A stretch of 64,000 nt of DNA from HXMU1420-13 sp034669965. Its GTDB lineage: Bacteria; Bacteroidota; Rhodothermia; Balneolales; Balneolaceae. Under the pieces are notes generated by a model, which saw only the letters and a program-made list of their open reading frames with translations, searched no databases and had not been told where the DNA came from. The stretch spans positions 32,805-96,804 of the forward strand of contig JAXMOK010000011.1 in the NCBI GenBank assembly GCA_034669965.1. Reading direction: 5' to 3'. Position numbers and translations under genes: made by a program. Positions 32,746 through 42,128 of the stretch are shown here, piece after piece; the stretch's first letter is position 1, and each line of letters starts with the position of its first letter.

Positions 32746-35700
32746 TGGCAGAAAATCAACAACATAACTTTCCATGGGTTAAAGTAATCGCAATTACTTT
32801 GGTGATTGTAATTGGGGCATTTATAGCCGGTATATGGCTAATAAACAGTGAATGGCTATACAATAAAATCGAAGAAAAAATTGAAGAAACGGCTTCTGAA
32901 GCCTTAGAAGCTGACGTTGAAATCAGGGATTTGTATGGAGATATATTCTCCCATTTGATTATAGAAGGGCTATCCTGGAAAAAAGCCGAAAACGATTTAG
33001 AGATCGGCGAGATTCGTATCGACTATACCATCAAAGAGGTGCTGTTTGGAGACGTGAACATCCGGGGCATTTATGTGGATTCGGTAATGGCCAGTTTTAT
33101 CAATCCCAACCCCGATGAGTTGATCCCCACTCAAGATGACGAAGAATCGGAGTTTACTTTTGTGATAGACATTTTGTCGATAAGTGATCTGCGTACGGAA
33201 TATCGCGATGAGGAATACTTTAAAGATACCGCTCTGGTAGTTGATGATTTTCAGCTGGTTTCAAAATTACAATTCGGAGAAGCGAACAGTGTTAGTGTTC
33301 AGGATCTTTCTTTTATAATTGAAAGCGGAAAATTGCCTGGCGATTTAATGGTTGGATTGCAAGGGGCTGTAGATGACGAAGAAATCAAACTCAACGACAT
33401 CATTCTTAAACTCGGTTCAACCATCCTAAATGGGCAACTTGATGCCAATCTTTCGAACGAATCGTTAGGTAGCCGTTTTGTCGGAAACCCGGTGTATCAA
33501 CAAACTATAACCGAGTGGACCAATAAAGAATTAAACGCCGACGATATAGATGTTCAACTAAACTTAGAGGGGACTTTTAAGGATTTCAAGATTACCGTTT
33601 CTGTTGAAAGCGCAAACATTGATGAGGGTGAAGTTAGAGCACACCTTATTTCAGAGCCGAATTGGACAGTTAAAGAAATTGAGCTAAATGCTGCTTATTT
33701 GAATTTTGACAAGGTGCTAAACGATAGTACCTATGCTGCAACCGGGCCGGTGCGAGTTCATTGGGAGGGCATTATTGAACCGGCAGAAAAAGAATATTCT
33801 GGCGATTGGATCGCGGAATTATCGAATCCACAATGGAATCAATATCAACTTGAGAAAGTAGTTTGGGAAGGCACTATCGACGACGGTGAAGTGGAATCGT
33901 TTTTAAAGATTGATGCTGAGGACGACCAACTTTTTTATGCCGAAACCGAAATTACTGAGCTGTTTGATGAATCCCCAAATTGGTTTGTAAAATTTGAATT
34001 GGTCGACATAAAACCAAGCGCTTGGATCGAAGAAGCTGCTTTAGATGGTTCGATGACATTGGCCGGTGAACTGGATGGTTTTGGATGGGCGTTACCGGAT
34101 TCCGGTTGGACGTATACAATTGCTAACCAGCGATTAAACAATGATTCAGCCATTCCAATTCAAGTGTATGATGAAGAGATAAACGAACTGAAATTAAGTG
34201 GCGAAATTGGCAAAATTAAAACGATAGCCGACATTGTAATCGACCAGGAAGGGAATGGACTCACCGGCGATTTTCAGGCAACCAATTTATTTAGTGAACT
34301 CCCGCAATATAGTTATTACTTAGAGTTTGACTCAATTGATGTAGGAAAGTTTGAGCCTCTGGAAGGGAACTCGACCAATATAAACGGTAGTTTTTATGGA
34401 ATAGGAAATGGAAAAACATTGGAAACCATTCACTTATTTGGAACGCTTTCCATCACCGAAAGTAAGATAAACAGCGCGCGCCTGGATAACTTCAAAAGTG
34501 CCATCAAATTAAATGAAGGCCTGCTAATTATTAACGAAGGCACCATCGAAAGTGAAATTGCCCAAGGAAATATTCAAGGCCAGCGCAATCTCTTTGATTT
34601 CTCTGATCCCAATAACCGCTTAAATCTGAATCTTGAATTGTTGAACTCTCAACCTTTGGCTGGTTTTTTTGACCTCACAACCTTGCAAGCTACAGGAACG
34701 GTTTCCGGCGAAATAACAGAAGTTCCGGATGTGGGTCTCGAAGGAACATTCAATTTGAACTTAAATGATATACAGGTTGATTCCCTTTTTAAAGCCATAT
34801 CGGTGATTGGTGATGCAAAACTAGGGCTGGGCGAACGCATCGATTTTGATGCAGGGCTATCTATTGAGCAACCACGCATACAAGAAATTGAGCTGCAAGA
34901 TGTGATGCTGGATGTAATCGGGCAAACCACTTCTGATTCTTTAACGGCAAATTTAGATGTTACAATTACCGGAAGCGACCAAGGTAGGTTGGTTCAAAAA
35001 GCTGAAGTCAAAAAAGATTTAAATGCTTTGGTGATGGATCTCCACTTTACAAAGTTTGATTTCATTAACTCGGAGTCAGATCTAATTCTGCAAAAACCTT
35101 TTAATATTCGTTTAACTGAAAATAGCTTTGGTACCGATACCTTAGTCTTGGCATCAAAAAATGGAGCATTTCTCGAATTTTCAATTCCATATGTAACCGA
35201 AACTGATAAGGAAATGATTCTTTCAGGGAGTGACTTTGACATAGGCTTGATACAAGATATAATGTTAGGTGAACGATATTTGGATGGATTACTTTCGGCT
35301 GATATTTCCTATCAACAAGTAGAAAGCCAAACAACAGGTAAAGGGCATGCGGTCATTAGTCAGATCGATTATAATGGCACAATTGCCGATAGCCTCGTTA
35401 CACAGTTTGAAATTTGGGATGAACGTCTCCAATTTGAAACAGCACTGAGCTGGGATTCAAAAGAAATGATTACCGGATCAGTAAACGTGCCGTTTGTAGT
35501 TGATACAGACGCTCTAGACGATGAATTCTTTAACCGCTCTGTTGAAGGTTCGTTAACTGTACAGCCCACAAATTTGGTGCGATTTAAAAAATTACTGGCC
35601 GACTTTGGTATTGAAAATACCACAGGAGTAGCCTCTTTCGAAAGTACAATGAAAGGAACGGCTGGCACTCCATTATTTACCGGTCAATTAACCATAAATG

Positions 35701-37196
35701 AACCGGTGTTATCCGGCATTTCTATAAACTCGATCAATTCTGAATTTGAATACAGTGCAGAGCGGCAAATGCTGGATATTCACAGTGAGATTTTTGCAGT
35801 AAATACAACGGCCGCTGAGATTACCATTGCTTATCCATTTGAAATTGATTTCAAGACGCTTGAGTTCAAGCTTCCCGGAGAAGATGACCAGCTAGATATT
35901 AAAGGAGTGAGTAATAATTTAAATCTGGCACTATTCGAAGATTTCCTTGATCCGAATTACGTTTCGAAATTAAAAGGGGAACTCAATGCCGATATAAAGT
36001 TCACCGGCACTATTGGCAACATTGAACCCGATGGTTTCATCAATGTTAAAAATGCAGCTTTTGACGTACCCTATTCAGGTATTCAACTGCGAAATATAAA
36101 CTCTCAAATTAATGTTGATGCAAGCAAACTTACCATAGAACGTGTTTATGCCGAAAGTGGAAGAGGAAGGTTTTCTGCAAGCGGAACAGCTGCTTTAGAT
36201 GGCCTTTCACCTTCTGATATTAATATCAAAACGGATGCTCGATTGTTCGAGATTTCGAATACCCGAGATATGAAGCTTGTTATTGATTTAGATGCGGCAA
36301 TGAAAGGAGAACTCTTGCAGCCGGATCTTTCGGGAGAATTGATTGTAAATAGTGGATATTATTATTTGTCGAATTTTGGAGAGGAAGCAATAGAGGAAGT
36401 AGAACTTGATGATGAAGGCATTGAATCCTTTGCTCCCTTCGATTCACTAAATATCGATATGTCGCTGGAACTAAGGCGTGATTTTTATATACGTTCAAGA
36501 GATTATTTAGACTTACAACTTGAACCGATCGGTACCCTCGAGATTGCTAAAGAACGCGATGAGGATATTCGCTTATTTGGTTCGTTGAACGCCGATCAAG
36601 GCTATATTCGCCCACTCGGTAAACGTTTTGAAATTGAGCGTGGTACGTTTCAATTTATTGGAGAATACGACAATCCCGAGCTAGATATCCGAAGTGCATA
36701 TGTGCCTCAAACCCGCCAAAAGGGGGAGTCGGTGATATTATATTATGTGATTACGGGAACTGCTGAAAACCCGGAATTTAGTTTCGAAAGTGAGCCGGAA
36801 ATGGAGCAGTCGGATGTGATTTGCTACACTTTATTCAACAAACCGTGTTATTCTCTGGATTCATGGCAAAGTGTACTTGCCGAAGGAAACGATGCCATGG
36901 CATTTCAGGCTTTAGCTGACGTGCTTCTCGACGAAGTTGAATCGATTGCAACCAGAGAATTAGGGGTAGATGTAGTTCAAATAGACAACTCCGGACAAAA
37001 TGGAGCTACGGCTATCAGAACCGGATGGTATCTGAATGAGCGAACTTTCTTTTCCATCATAAATGAGATCACCAGTTCCACTCCAAAAACGCTATTTGTT
37101 TTGGAATATATCCTCAATGAAAGCTGGGATCTCATTATCACTCAGGGTGATGACTCTCGCCAAGGGTTGGATGTTCGTTACCAGTACGATTACTAA
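32745..37196 (+). CDS. TamB-like translocation/assembly protein (DUF490)
   Basis: A 1483-residue protein with one N-terminal membrane anchor (VKVIAITLVIVIGAFIAGIW, about 13-32) and a very long periplasmic beta-helical body typical of AsmA/TamB-like lipid-transfer proteins. The C-terminal 350 residues form the DUF490 domain (LDLQLEPIGTLEIAKERDED, GSLNADQGYIRPLGKRFEIE, GTFQFIGEYDNPELDIRSAY, SDVICYTLFNKPC, GLDVRYQYDY). TamB bridges both membranes and moves phospholipids or helps barrel insertion with an Omp85 partner. Coupling by TAATG to the upstream Omp85 gene fits this well. It appears intact, and there is no terminator before the repeat region. Confidence 0.92.
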   Translation: MAENQQHNFPWVKVIAITLVIVIGAFIAGIWLINSEWLYNKIEEKIEETASEALEADVEIRDLYGDIFSHLIIEGLSWKKAENDLEIGEIRIDYTIKEVLFGDVNIRGIYVDSVMASFINPNPDELIPTQDDEESEFTFVIDILSISDLRTEYRDEEYFKDTALVVDDFQLVSKLQFGEANSVSVQDLSFIIESGKLPGDLMVGLQGAVDDEEIKLNDIILKLGSTILNGQLDANLSNESLGSRFVGNPVYQQTITEWTNKELNADDIDVQLNLEGTFKDFKITVSVESANIDEGEVRAHLISEPNWTVKEIELNAAYLNFDKVLNDSTYAATGPVRVHWEGIIEPAEKEYSGDWIAELSNPQWNQYQLEKVVWEGTIDDGEVESFLKIDAEDDQLFYAETEITELFDESPNWFVKFELVDIKPSAWIEEAALDGSMTLAGELDGFGWALPDSGWTYTIANQRLNNDSAIPIQVYDEEINELKLSGEIGKIKTIADIVIDQEGNGLTGDFQATNLFSELPQYSYYLEFDSIDVGKFEPLEGNSTNINGSFYGIGNGKTLETIHLFGTLSITESKINSARLDNFKSAIKLNEGLLIINEGTIESEIAQGNIQGQRNLFDFSDPNNRLNLNLELLNSQPLAGFFDLTTLQATGTVSGEITEVPDVGLEGTFNLNLNDIQVDSLFKAISVIGDAKLGLGERIDFDAGLSIEQPRIQEIELQDVMLDVIGQTTSDSLTANLDVTITGSDQGRLVQKAEVKKDLNALVMDLHFTKFDFINSESDLILQKPFNIRLTENSFGTDTLVLASKNGAFLEFSIPYVTETDKEMILSGSDFDIGLIQDIMLGERYLDGLLSADISYQQVESQTTGKGHAVISQIDYNGTIADSLVTQFEIWDERLQFETALSWDSKEMITGSVNVPFVVDTDALDDEFFNRSVEGSLTVQPTNLVRFKKLLADFGIENTTGVASFESTMKGTAGTPLFTGQLTINEPVLSGISINSINSEFEYSAERQMLDIHSEIFAVNTTAAEITIAYPFEIDFKTLEFKLPGEDDQLDIKGVSNNLNLALFEDFLDPNYVSKLKGELNADIKFTGTIGNIEPDGFINVKNAAFDVPYSGIQLRNINSQINVDASKLTIERVYAESGRGRFSASGTAALDGLSPSDINIKTDARLFEISNTRDMKLVIDLDAAMKGELLQPDLSGELIVNSGYYYLSNFGEEAIEEVELDDEGIESFAPFDSLNIDMSLELRRDFYIRSRDYLDLQLEPIGTLEIAKERDEDIRLFGSLNADQGYIRPLGKRFEIERGTFQFIGEYDNPELDIRSAYVPQTRQKGESVILYYVITGTAENPEFSFESEPEMEQSDVICYTLFNKPCYSLDSWQSVLAEGNDAMAFQALADVLLDEVESIATRELGVDVVQIDNSGQNGATAIRTGWYLNERTFFSIINEITSSTPKTLFVLEYILNESWDLIITQGDDSRQGLDVRYQYDY

Positions 37197-37487
37197 ATTT
37201 AGAAAACTCCAAATTCCAAGAGGACAAAATTCAATTAATGGATTAATACCGGGTATGGTTTAATTGATTAACTCGAGGGCTTATAATTTATAAGTGCCTC
37301 CGCGCTTTTGTGGTAAACATGCTCAATAGAAGCAGTTCAGGATTTGCCCCAAGCTCCGATACTCAGCGTCGGAGATTGAAAATTGATGCAGAAATACCGC
37401 TAGCATTCAGGTAAAGTATTGGACTGAAAGAAAGTATACACCTCATCTGTCATCTTCTTCGCAAAGAGAATGACTCGTTTATATGGA
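37197..37487. other. Intergenic DNA without recognisable gene
   Basis: About 290 nt between the tamB-like stop and the repeat array. I see no convincing ORF, RNA or promoter. A short stem GCTCCGATACTCAGCGTCGGAG (CTCCGA/TCGGAG) occurs near 37353-37373 without a T-tail. Confidence 0.5.
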
Positions 37488-37862
37488 ATTGACGCAAACT
37501 CTCAGAAATACGAATATGCGAATTAAGATTTACGAGTTATTCAATTCCCCTCCATTGGAGGGGTGGCCACTGTACGGTGGTCGGGGTGGTGTAAAACAGT
37601 TGAACATTCGACTTCGTGAACTACGAACTCTGAGAAATACGAATATGCGAGCTAAGATTTACGAATTACGATTTACTTAATTCCCCTCCATTGGAGGGGT
37701 GGCCACCGTACGGTGGTCGGGGTGGTGTAGAACAGTTGAACATTCGAACTCGCGAACTACGAACTCTGAGAAATACGAATATGCGAGCTTAGATTTACGA
37801 ATTACGATTTACTTAATTCCCCTCCATTGGAGGGGTGCCCACCGAACGGTGGGCGGGGTGGT
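37488..37862. repeat. Three-copy 136-bp tandem repeat with double palindrome (REP-like)
   Basis: Each unit has an A/T-rich part (CTGAGAAATACGAATATGCG, then TAAGATTTACGAATTACG) followed by CCCCTCCATTGGAGGGG and a second palindrome around CCACCGTACGGTGG, ending in CGGGGTGG. The first palindrome starts at 37547, 37683 and 37819, an exact 136-bp period. The first unit lacks about 6 bp in its A/T part, and the last stops at GGGGTGGTTA. In the second stem, units 1-2 have GGCCACC/GGTGGTC and unit 3 has GCCCACC/GGTGGGC, so both arms changed and pairing is kept. Similar intergenic elements are abundant in Bacteroidota genomes. Confidence 0.9.
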
Positions 37863-37886
37863 TACAGTAGGCTGAGAATCGAAAAA

Positions 37887-38795
37887 TTATTTATTCGTCA
37901 GCTCATCGTAGGCAGTATTCAGCTCGAAATCGAGACCAAGAAACCAACCTTCGAAAGCAAATTCTTCGAATCCGGGAAGCACTTCGGTTCGGGCAATTTC
38001 TTCTTTCGACTTACCCGCATCGATGCCTTTTTGCACAAAGTTCAGGAGTTCTTCAAGAAAGTCACTCATAACAATAACATCGCCTTTAGAGCCTGTCACT
38101 CCATATTTTGGATTCCCGTGCCCAAAAATGTAGATAGCATCATTTGGTAGATCATCCGCCGTTGATCGTAGAACTTGTACCCAATTCGTGATGTTGGCTC
38201 CGGCGCCCGGATCGATGTACGGATACGCACGATTGAAAACCAAATCACCCATGTGGGCAACGTTTGCATTCTCGAAGTAAATCACAGAATCGCCACCGGT
38301 ATGGGCTGGACCATAATGCGTAAGGTGCACCGTCTCATTCCCTAAATCCTGACTCCATTTATCGGCGAAAGTCATGTCGGCATACACCTGAGCATCTACC
38401 GTTTCTTGATCGCGACTTTCTGCCGCCGTTTTTTGATAGCCGGGTACTTTTTCATGAGCTACTATATGTGAGGTAAAACCCTTGAACGCCGAATTACCCG
38501 CTGTATGATCGCCATGATGATGCGAATTGATGAGGTAATCCATTTTACGGGATGTCATATCCTTTACGCCGGCAATAAAATTAGCAGCTGTTTCAGGATA
38601 TTGAGAATCGACGGCAACCAGCGCATTGTCGTTCATCAACCAACCAATAGTGCCTCCACGCTCTCGGTACATCCCTACACCTCGCCTTATTTCTGTAAAA
38701 TTTGATCGTTTTGCCATGCTCGAAAAAGCAGGAAATGGAATTAGTGCACCCGCACCTACAAGTGCGGTATTTCGAAGAAAATCAGATCGTTTCAT
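37887..38795 (-). CDS. MBL-fold metallo-hydrolase with Tat-like signal
   Basis: A 302-residue metallo-beta-lactamase-fold protein. The zinc motif HxHxDH is at His 92-His 97 (NSHHHGDHTAGN). Further metal ligands are in HYGPAHTGGDSVIYF and FGHGNPKYG. The N-terminus KRSDFLRNTALVGAGALIPF resembles a twin-arginine signal with Lys-Arg in place of Arg-Arg, so periplasmic export after folding is likely. It belongs to the broad MBL subgroup near SoxH/quinoprotein-relay proteins. Substrate unknown. It lies 15 nt downstream of the YitT gene. Confidence 0.9.
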   Translation of the reverse strand: MKRSDFLRNTALVGAGALIPFPAFSSMAKRSNFTEIRRGVGMYRERGGTIGWLMNDNALVAVDSQYPETAANFIAGVKDMTSRKMDYLINSHHHGDHTAGNSAFKGFTSHIVAHEKVPGYQKTAAESRDQETVDAQVYADMTFADKWSQDLGNETVHLTHYGPAHTGGDSVIYFENANVAHMGDLVFNRAYPYIDPGAGANITNWVQVLRSTADDLPNDAIYIFGHGNPKYGVTGSKGDVIVMSDFLEELLNFVQKGIDAGKSKEEIARTEVLPGFEEFAFEGWFLGLDFELNTAYDELTNK

Positions 38796-38810
38796 AAGTA
38801 GTTGGTTTGA

Positions 38811-39446
38811 TTAATCGAGCGAGCCTAGGTAGCGGCCTTTCACAAAATTTATAGCCAGCAACAGATTCGTGCAAATTGCAGCCAAAATAGAATACACTAC
38901 CGACCAGAAATCAACAACAAAAAATGCACAAATAATAATGGCTGTATCAACAACCATTTGAAATCGACCAGCGTTTACATCGTGGTATTTTTGTAAATAT
39001 AGGGATACGATGTTCACTCCACCCAAGCTGGCTTTATGCCTGAAAAGCATCAAAACGCCTGTTCCGATTGTTAATCCGCCAAAAACAGCGCCAAACCATG
39101 GTGTAATTTCCCCAAACTCAAAAACTCGGGGTATGAGTTCGGTAAATGCCGATAGCAGAAATACAGCAGTGAAGGTTTTTAGCGTAAAAGGTATTCCGAG
39201 CCTCCAAATTGCGAGTGCATAAAAGGGAAGGTTTAACACGAAAAATACCTGCCCAAAGCTAAAATCGGAATAATACGATATCAGAAATGCGAAACCGGCA
39301 GTTCCACCGGTTAATAATTTGAGTTCCGTAAAAATAGCCACTCCAAAAGCAACGAGGAGCGAACCGATCAACATTGCTTGAAAATCTTCAAAGGCAGAAT
39401 GTTGTTTTAATTTTGGGTCGATGGTAATGGTTTCAGTTTTTGCCAT
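38811..39446 (-). CDS. YitT family membrane protein
   Basis: A 211-residue inner-membrane protein with five to six helices. The GSLLVAFGVAIFTELKLLTGGTAG start, KASLGGVNIVSLYLQ and CTNLLLAINFVKGRYLGS end match YitT/DUF161. Many family members carry an extra C-terminal DUF2179 domain, which is absent here. Function unknown. The start overlaps the GroES-like stop by one base, giving translational coupling. Confidence 0.88.
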   Translation of the reverse strand: MAKTETITIDPKLKQHSAFEDFQAMLIGSLLVAFGVAIFTELKLLTGGTAGFAFLISYYSDFSFGQVFFVLNLPFYALAIWRLGIPFTLKTFTAVFLLSAFTELIPRVFEFGEITPWFGAVFGGLTIGTGVLMLFRHKASLGGVNIVSLYLQKYHDVNAGRFQMVVDTAIIICAFFVVDFWSVVYSILAAICTNLLLAINFVKGRYLGSLD

Positions 39447-39817
39447 TACCCGCCAAGTTCATCTCTAATCAAAAGCAAAATCGCCGAGTGTGGCACAATC
39501 AAATAGGTCTCATTTTCGAACTTTATCTCATGTGCTCGACTTTTTAGGAAAATGGCCAAGTCACCCTCTTCGGCTTGCATGCCAATATACTTGGTGTCTT
39601 CAGAGCTTTTCCAAGCTTCTTCAACTTCCATATTTGGGATAGGATAACCCGGACCGGTTTTTAAAATGTATCCGCTTTGAATTTCTTCCTTCTCTTTAAC
39701 GGATGCAGGCAGTACCAAGCCGCTGCGGGTATGGGTTTCTAAATCACGGGGTTTTATCAATACCCGATCGCCGACTACTATAAAGTTTTCGATCGAATTT
39801 AAATATTGTTGAATCAT
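39446..39817 (-). CDS. Divergent GroES/Cpn10-like protein
   Basis: A 123-residue protein aligned by eye to Cpn10: VVGDRVLIKPRDLE, a mobile-loop-like TRSGLVLPASVKEKEE with the hydrophobic tripeptide LVL, GYILKTGPG, then EEGDLAIFL and YLIVPHSAIL. About 20 extra residues (YPIPNMEVEEAWKSSEDTKY) are inserted after the GPG. There is no groEL gene nearby, and the gene is coupled to yitT. It may be a second, specialised co-chaperonin or a Cpn10-fold protein with another partner. Confidence 0.8.
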   Translation of the reverse strand: MIQQYLNSIENFIVVGDRVLIKPRDLETHTRSGLVLPASVKEKEEIQSGYILKTGPGYPIPNMEVEEAWKSSEDTKYIGMQAEEGDLAIFLKSRAHEIKFENETYLIVPHSAILLLIRDELGG

Positions 39818-39900
39818 TGTGTTAATTAATACGAAATGGGAACTTGAGAACTTTGGTTTCGATGATCAAATAACAGCAAACACAATGCCATCATTCTACA

Positions 39901-40755
39901 ATGACAAACAAACTATGCATAATTACAGGGGCTAACTCAGGAATCGGATACGAAACTGCCAAAGAGCTTGCCCGCCAAGGCGCTTTTATTGTGTTGGTTT
40001 GCCGAAACGAAGACAAAGCCATAGCCGCAAAAAAAGCCATTCAACAAGAAACACCTAGCGCCGGTATCGATATAGTTTTGTGTGACTTTTCTAGCCAGGA
40101 TGAAATTCGAAATGCGGCCGATGAGATCATCAAGAAATATGAGAAAATTGATATTCTGATCAATAATCACGGGTTTATTGCCAGTGAATATTCGGAAACC
40201 GTAGATGGCTTTGAAAGCACTTTTGCCGTAAACCATTTGGGATACTTCTTGTTCACTAATTTGCTGCTACCAACGATTTTAAACTCTGGAAATGCTCGAA
40301 TTATCAATGTGGCCTCCGAAGCGCATCGCAATGGAAAGTTCGATCCTGAAAATTTACAGTTGAAAGATGATTACAAATCATGGCAAGCCTATGGAAATTC
40401 AAAATTGTTCAACATCCTTTTTACCTTTGAATTAGCTGAGCGCCTAAAAGGAACCCAGATTACCGCAAATTGCTTGCATCCTGGCGTGGTGAAAACAAAT
40501 TTCAGTGCAGGATTGAACCCGATTTTTAAACTGTTCTGGTGGATGGGGCAGCCTTTCATGAAAACAGAAAAAGAGGGAGCGGCGACAACTATTTATTTGG
40601 CAATATCGCCCGAAGTGGAAGAAGTGAACGGTGCATATTTTGCAGATTGCAAAGTTAAAACACCACGAAAGCAGGCCATGGATCCCGAAGCAGCCAGAAA
40701 GCTATGGGAGATCAGTGAGGAGTTGACGGAACTACATAAAGAAACATTATTGTGA
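39901..40755 (+). CDS. SDR-family oxidoreductase (retinol-dehydrogenase-like)
   Basis: A 284-residue classical SDR. The cofactor motif is TGANSGIG (9-16), NNHG (about 91-94) follows, and the active site is Ser in INVASEAHRNG with Tyr/Lys in YGNSK (about 161-165). The NHLGYFLFTNLL and HPGVVKTNF segments place it with the RDH/WWOX-like subgroup of SDRs. The natural substrate is unknown. It is divergent from the GroES-like gene and convergent with the phospholipase D gene. Confidence 0.92.
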   Translation: MTNKLCIITGANSGIGYETAKELARQGAFIVLVCRNEDKAIAAKKAIQQETPSAGIDIVLCDFSSQDEIRNAADEIIKKYEKIDILINNHGFIASEYSETVDGFESTFAVNHLGYFLFTNLLLPTILNSGNARIINVASEAHRNGKFDPENLQLKDDYKSWQAYGNSKLFNILFTFELAERLKGTQITANCLHPGVVKTNFSAGLNPIFKLFWWMGQPFMKTEKEGAATTIYLAISPEVEEVNGAYFADCKVKTPRKQAMDPEAARKLWEISEELTELHKETLL

Positions 40756-40797
40756 AGCCGAACATTTCACTCGTAGAGTGAGAATCAAAAGGGGATC

Positions 40798-41940
40798 TTA
40801 AATTTCTTGCTTAATCACTTTTATTGCAGATTCATACACTCTTTTAATGATTGGTCTGCGTTTCCACCTTTGATGAGTAACTTGCTCAGAATGAGATAAG
40901 TCTTCATCGAAATGTGCATTTAAAGTAAAATTCAACGCCTCATCAATGGCTACCAGATTAATCTCGTCGTCTTTTAGCATCGATCGGTGATTAAAATTTG
41001 CACTCCCAAAACAAGATACATCATCATCAATCATCAAGACTTTGGCGTGCATCATCGTTTTTTGATAATAAAAAAGCTGTACTCCAGCCTCTAGTAAAGG
41101 CTCAAAGATATCTTCTGCGGCAATTTTCGAAACACGTTTGTCGGTGTGATCGCCGGGCAAGATGATTTTGACATCCACACCTTCAGAAGCTTTTTTACAA
41201 AGCAATTTTACTAAAGCCTGATCGGGATTAAAGTATGCGGTACATAAATGAATTTGTGTTTTTGCACCCGCAAGTAGGGTTTGATAAAGCAATACAATGT
41301 CGCTCCATCTCACTGAAGCAGAGGTGCGTAGAACTTGGATACTAGACGAACCGGTAGCAGGAACCTCTTCTTTTTGAAACAGGTCTGTGTTTAGGGCATC
41401 GGTTGCTTCAATCCAATTTTCAACAAAGGCAGATTTAATTCCACGAACGGCAGGACCCTGAATTTTAAAATGAGTTTCTCGCCATTCCTGCGGATTTCGA
41501 GCATTTCCTTCCCATTCTTTGGCAATGCCTACTCCTCCTGTAAAAGCTGTTTCATCATCACAAATAAGAATTTTTCGATGCGTTCGGTTATCCGATTTCC
41601 AGATTTTCCATCGGGCTAAAGGCCTGAACCAAATCACATGCGCACCTGCTTGTTTCATCTGATCAAGCAAGGTTTTGTTCATAGGTAAGGCACCATAAGC
41701 ATCTAGTAAAACCCGAACGGGTATGCCTTCTTTGGCTTTCGATGCTAGGGCGTGAGCAAATTGATCAGCGACTTCTCCTTCCCAATAAACGAAGGTAAGA
41801 AAATCAACGCTTTGGGTTGCGTTATTTATCGCCGAGAGCATCGCAGGAAATATTTCATCCCCGTTTTTCAACACATTAATGGTGTTGCCTTGGGTAAATG
41901 GAATTCCTACGGTTTGCTCTAAAAGCGAGGTTGTGTTCAC
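40798..41940 (-). CDS. Phospholipase D-like / cardiolipin synthase
   Basis: A 380-residue protein with two HKD motifs: HRKILICD (His 121, Lys 123, Asp 128) and HAKVLMID (His 298, Lys 300, Asp 305), followed by GSANFNHRS. This is the bacterial Cls/ClsB-type layout without N-terminal transmembrane helices, as in ClsB. Such enzymes join phosphatidyl groups to make cardiolipin or exchange head groups. It is the last of three closely spaced genes behind two tiny membrane proteins, which suggests a membrane-stress operon. Confidence 0.92.
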   Translation of the reverse strand: MNTTSLLEQTVGIPFTQGNTINVLKNGDEIFPAMLSAINNATQSVDFLTFVYWEGEVADQFAHALASKAKEGIPVRVLLDAYGALPMNKTLLDQMKQAGAHVIWFRPLARWKIWKSDNRTHRKILICDDETAFTGGVGIAKEWEGNARNPQEWRETHFKIQGPAVRGIKSAFVENWIEATDALNTDLFQKEEVPATGSSSIQVLRTSASVRWSDIVLLYQTLLAGAKTQIHLCTAYFNPDQALVKLLCKKASEGVDVKIILPGDHTDKRVSKIAAEDIFEPLLEAGVQLFYYQKTMMHAKVLMIDDDVSCFGSANFNHRSMLKDDEINLVAIDEALNFTLNAHFDEDLSHSEQVTHQRWKRRPIIKRVYESAIKVIKQEI

Positions 41941-41947
41941 TCAGTTA

Positions 41948-42115
41948 TTATGCATTGGATGGTTTATTCCCAACAATAAGCGATAATACGAAGAGAGCTA
42001 CAAATACAAAGAAAAGAATTTTAGCAATTCCTACTGCGGCTCCGGCAACTCCACCAAAACCAAAAATTGCAGCGACAATAGCGATTAGTAAAAAAGATAC
42101 ACTCCAGCGTAACAT
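41948..42115 (-). CDS. DUF1328 (YtjA-like) small membrane protein, 55 aa
   Basis: A 55-residue ORF starting at the ATG 42113-42115 with a strong AAGGAGA ribosome-binding site on the minus strand. The sequence has two helices with the family core IFGFGGVAGAAVGIAKILFF and ends LSLIVGNKPSNA. This is a close match to DUF1328. Family members are small inner-membrane proteins linked to stress responses in proteobacteria. The gene ends 7 nt before the phospholipase D start. Confidence 0.9.
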   Translation of the reverse strand: MLRWSVSFLLIAIVAAIFGFGGVAGAAVGIAKILFFVFVALFVLSLIVGNKPSNA

Positions 42116-42128
42116 TTTTTCTCCTTTT

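Noticed and set aside
37488..37862. Possible CRISPR array
   Set aside because: The units are 136 bp and contiguous, there are no unique spacers of constant size, and no cas genes are in the window.
37483..38150. Two plus-strand reading frames (37483-37680 and 37827-38150) in and beside the repeat array
   Set aside because: They translate the palindromic repeat itself, and the second runs antisense through the MBL-fold gene. No ribosome-binding site and no protein-like composition.
40767..40781. Hairpin TCACTC-GTA-GAGTGA between convergent genes
   Set aside because: Only 6 bp and without a T-run on either strand, so it is not a convincing intrinsic terminator.
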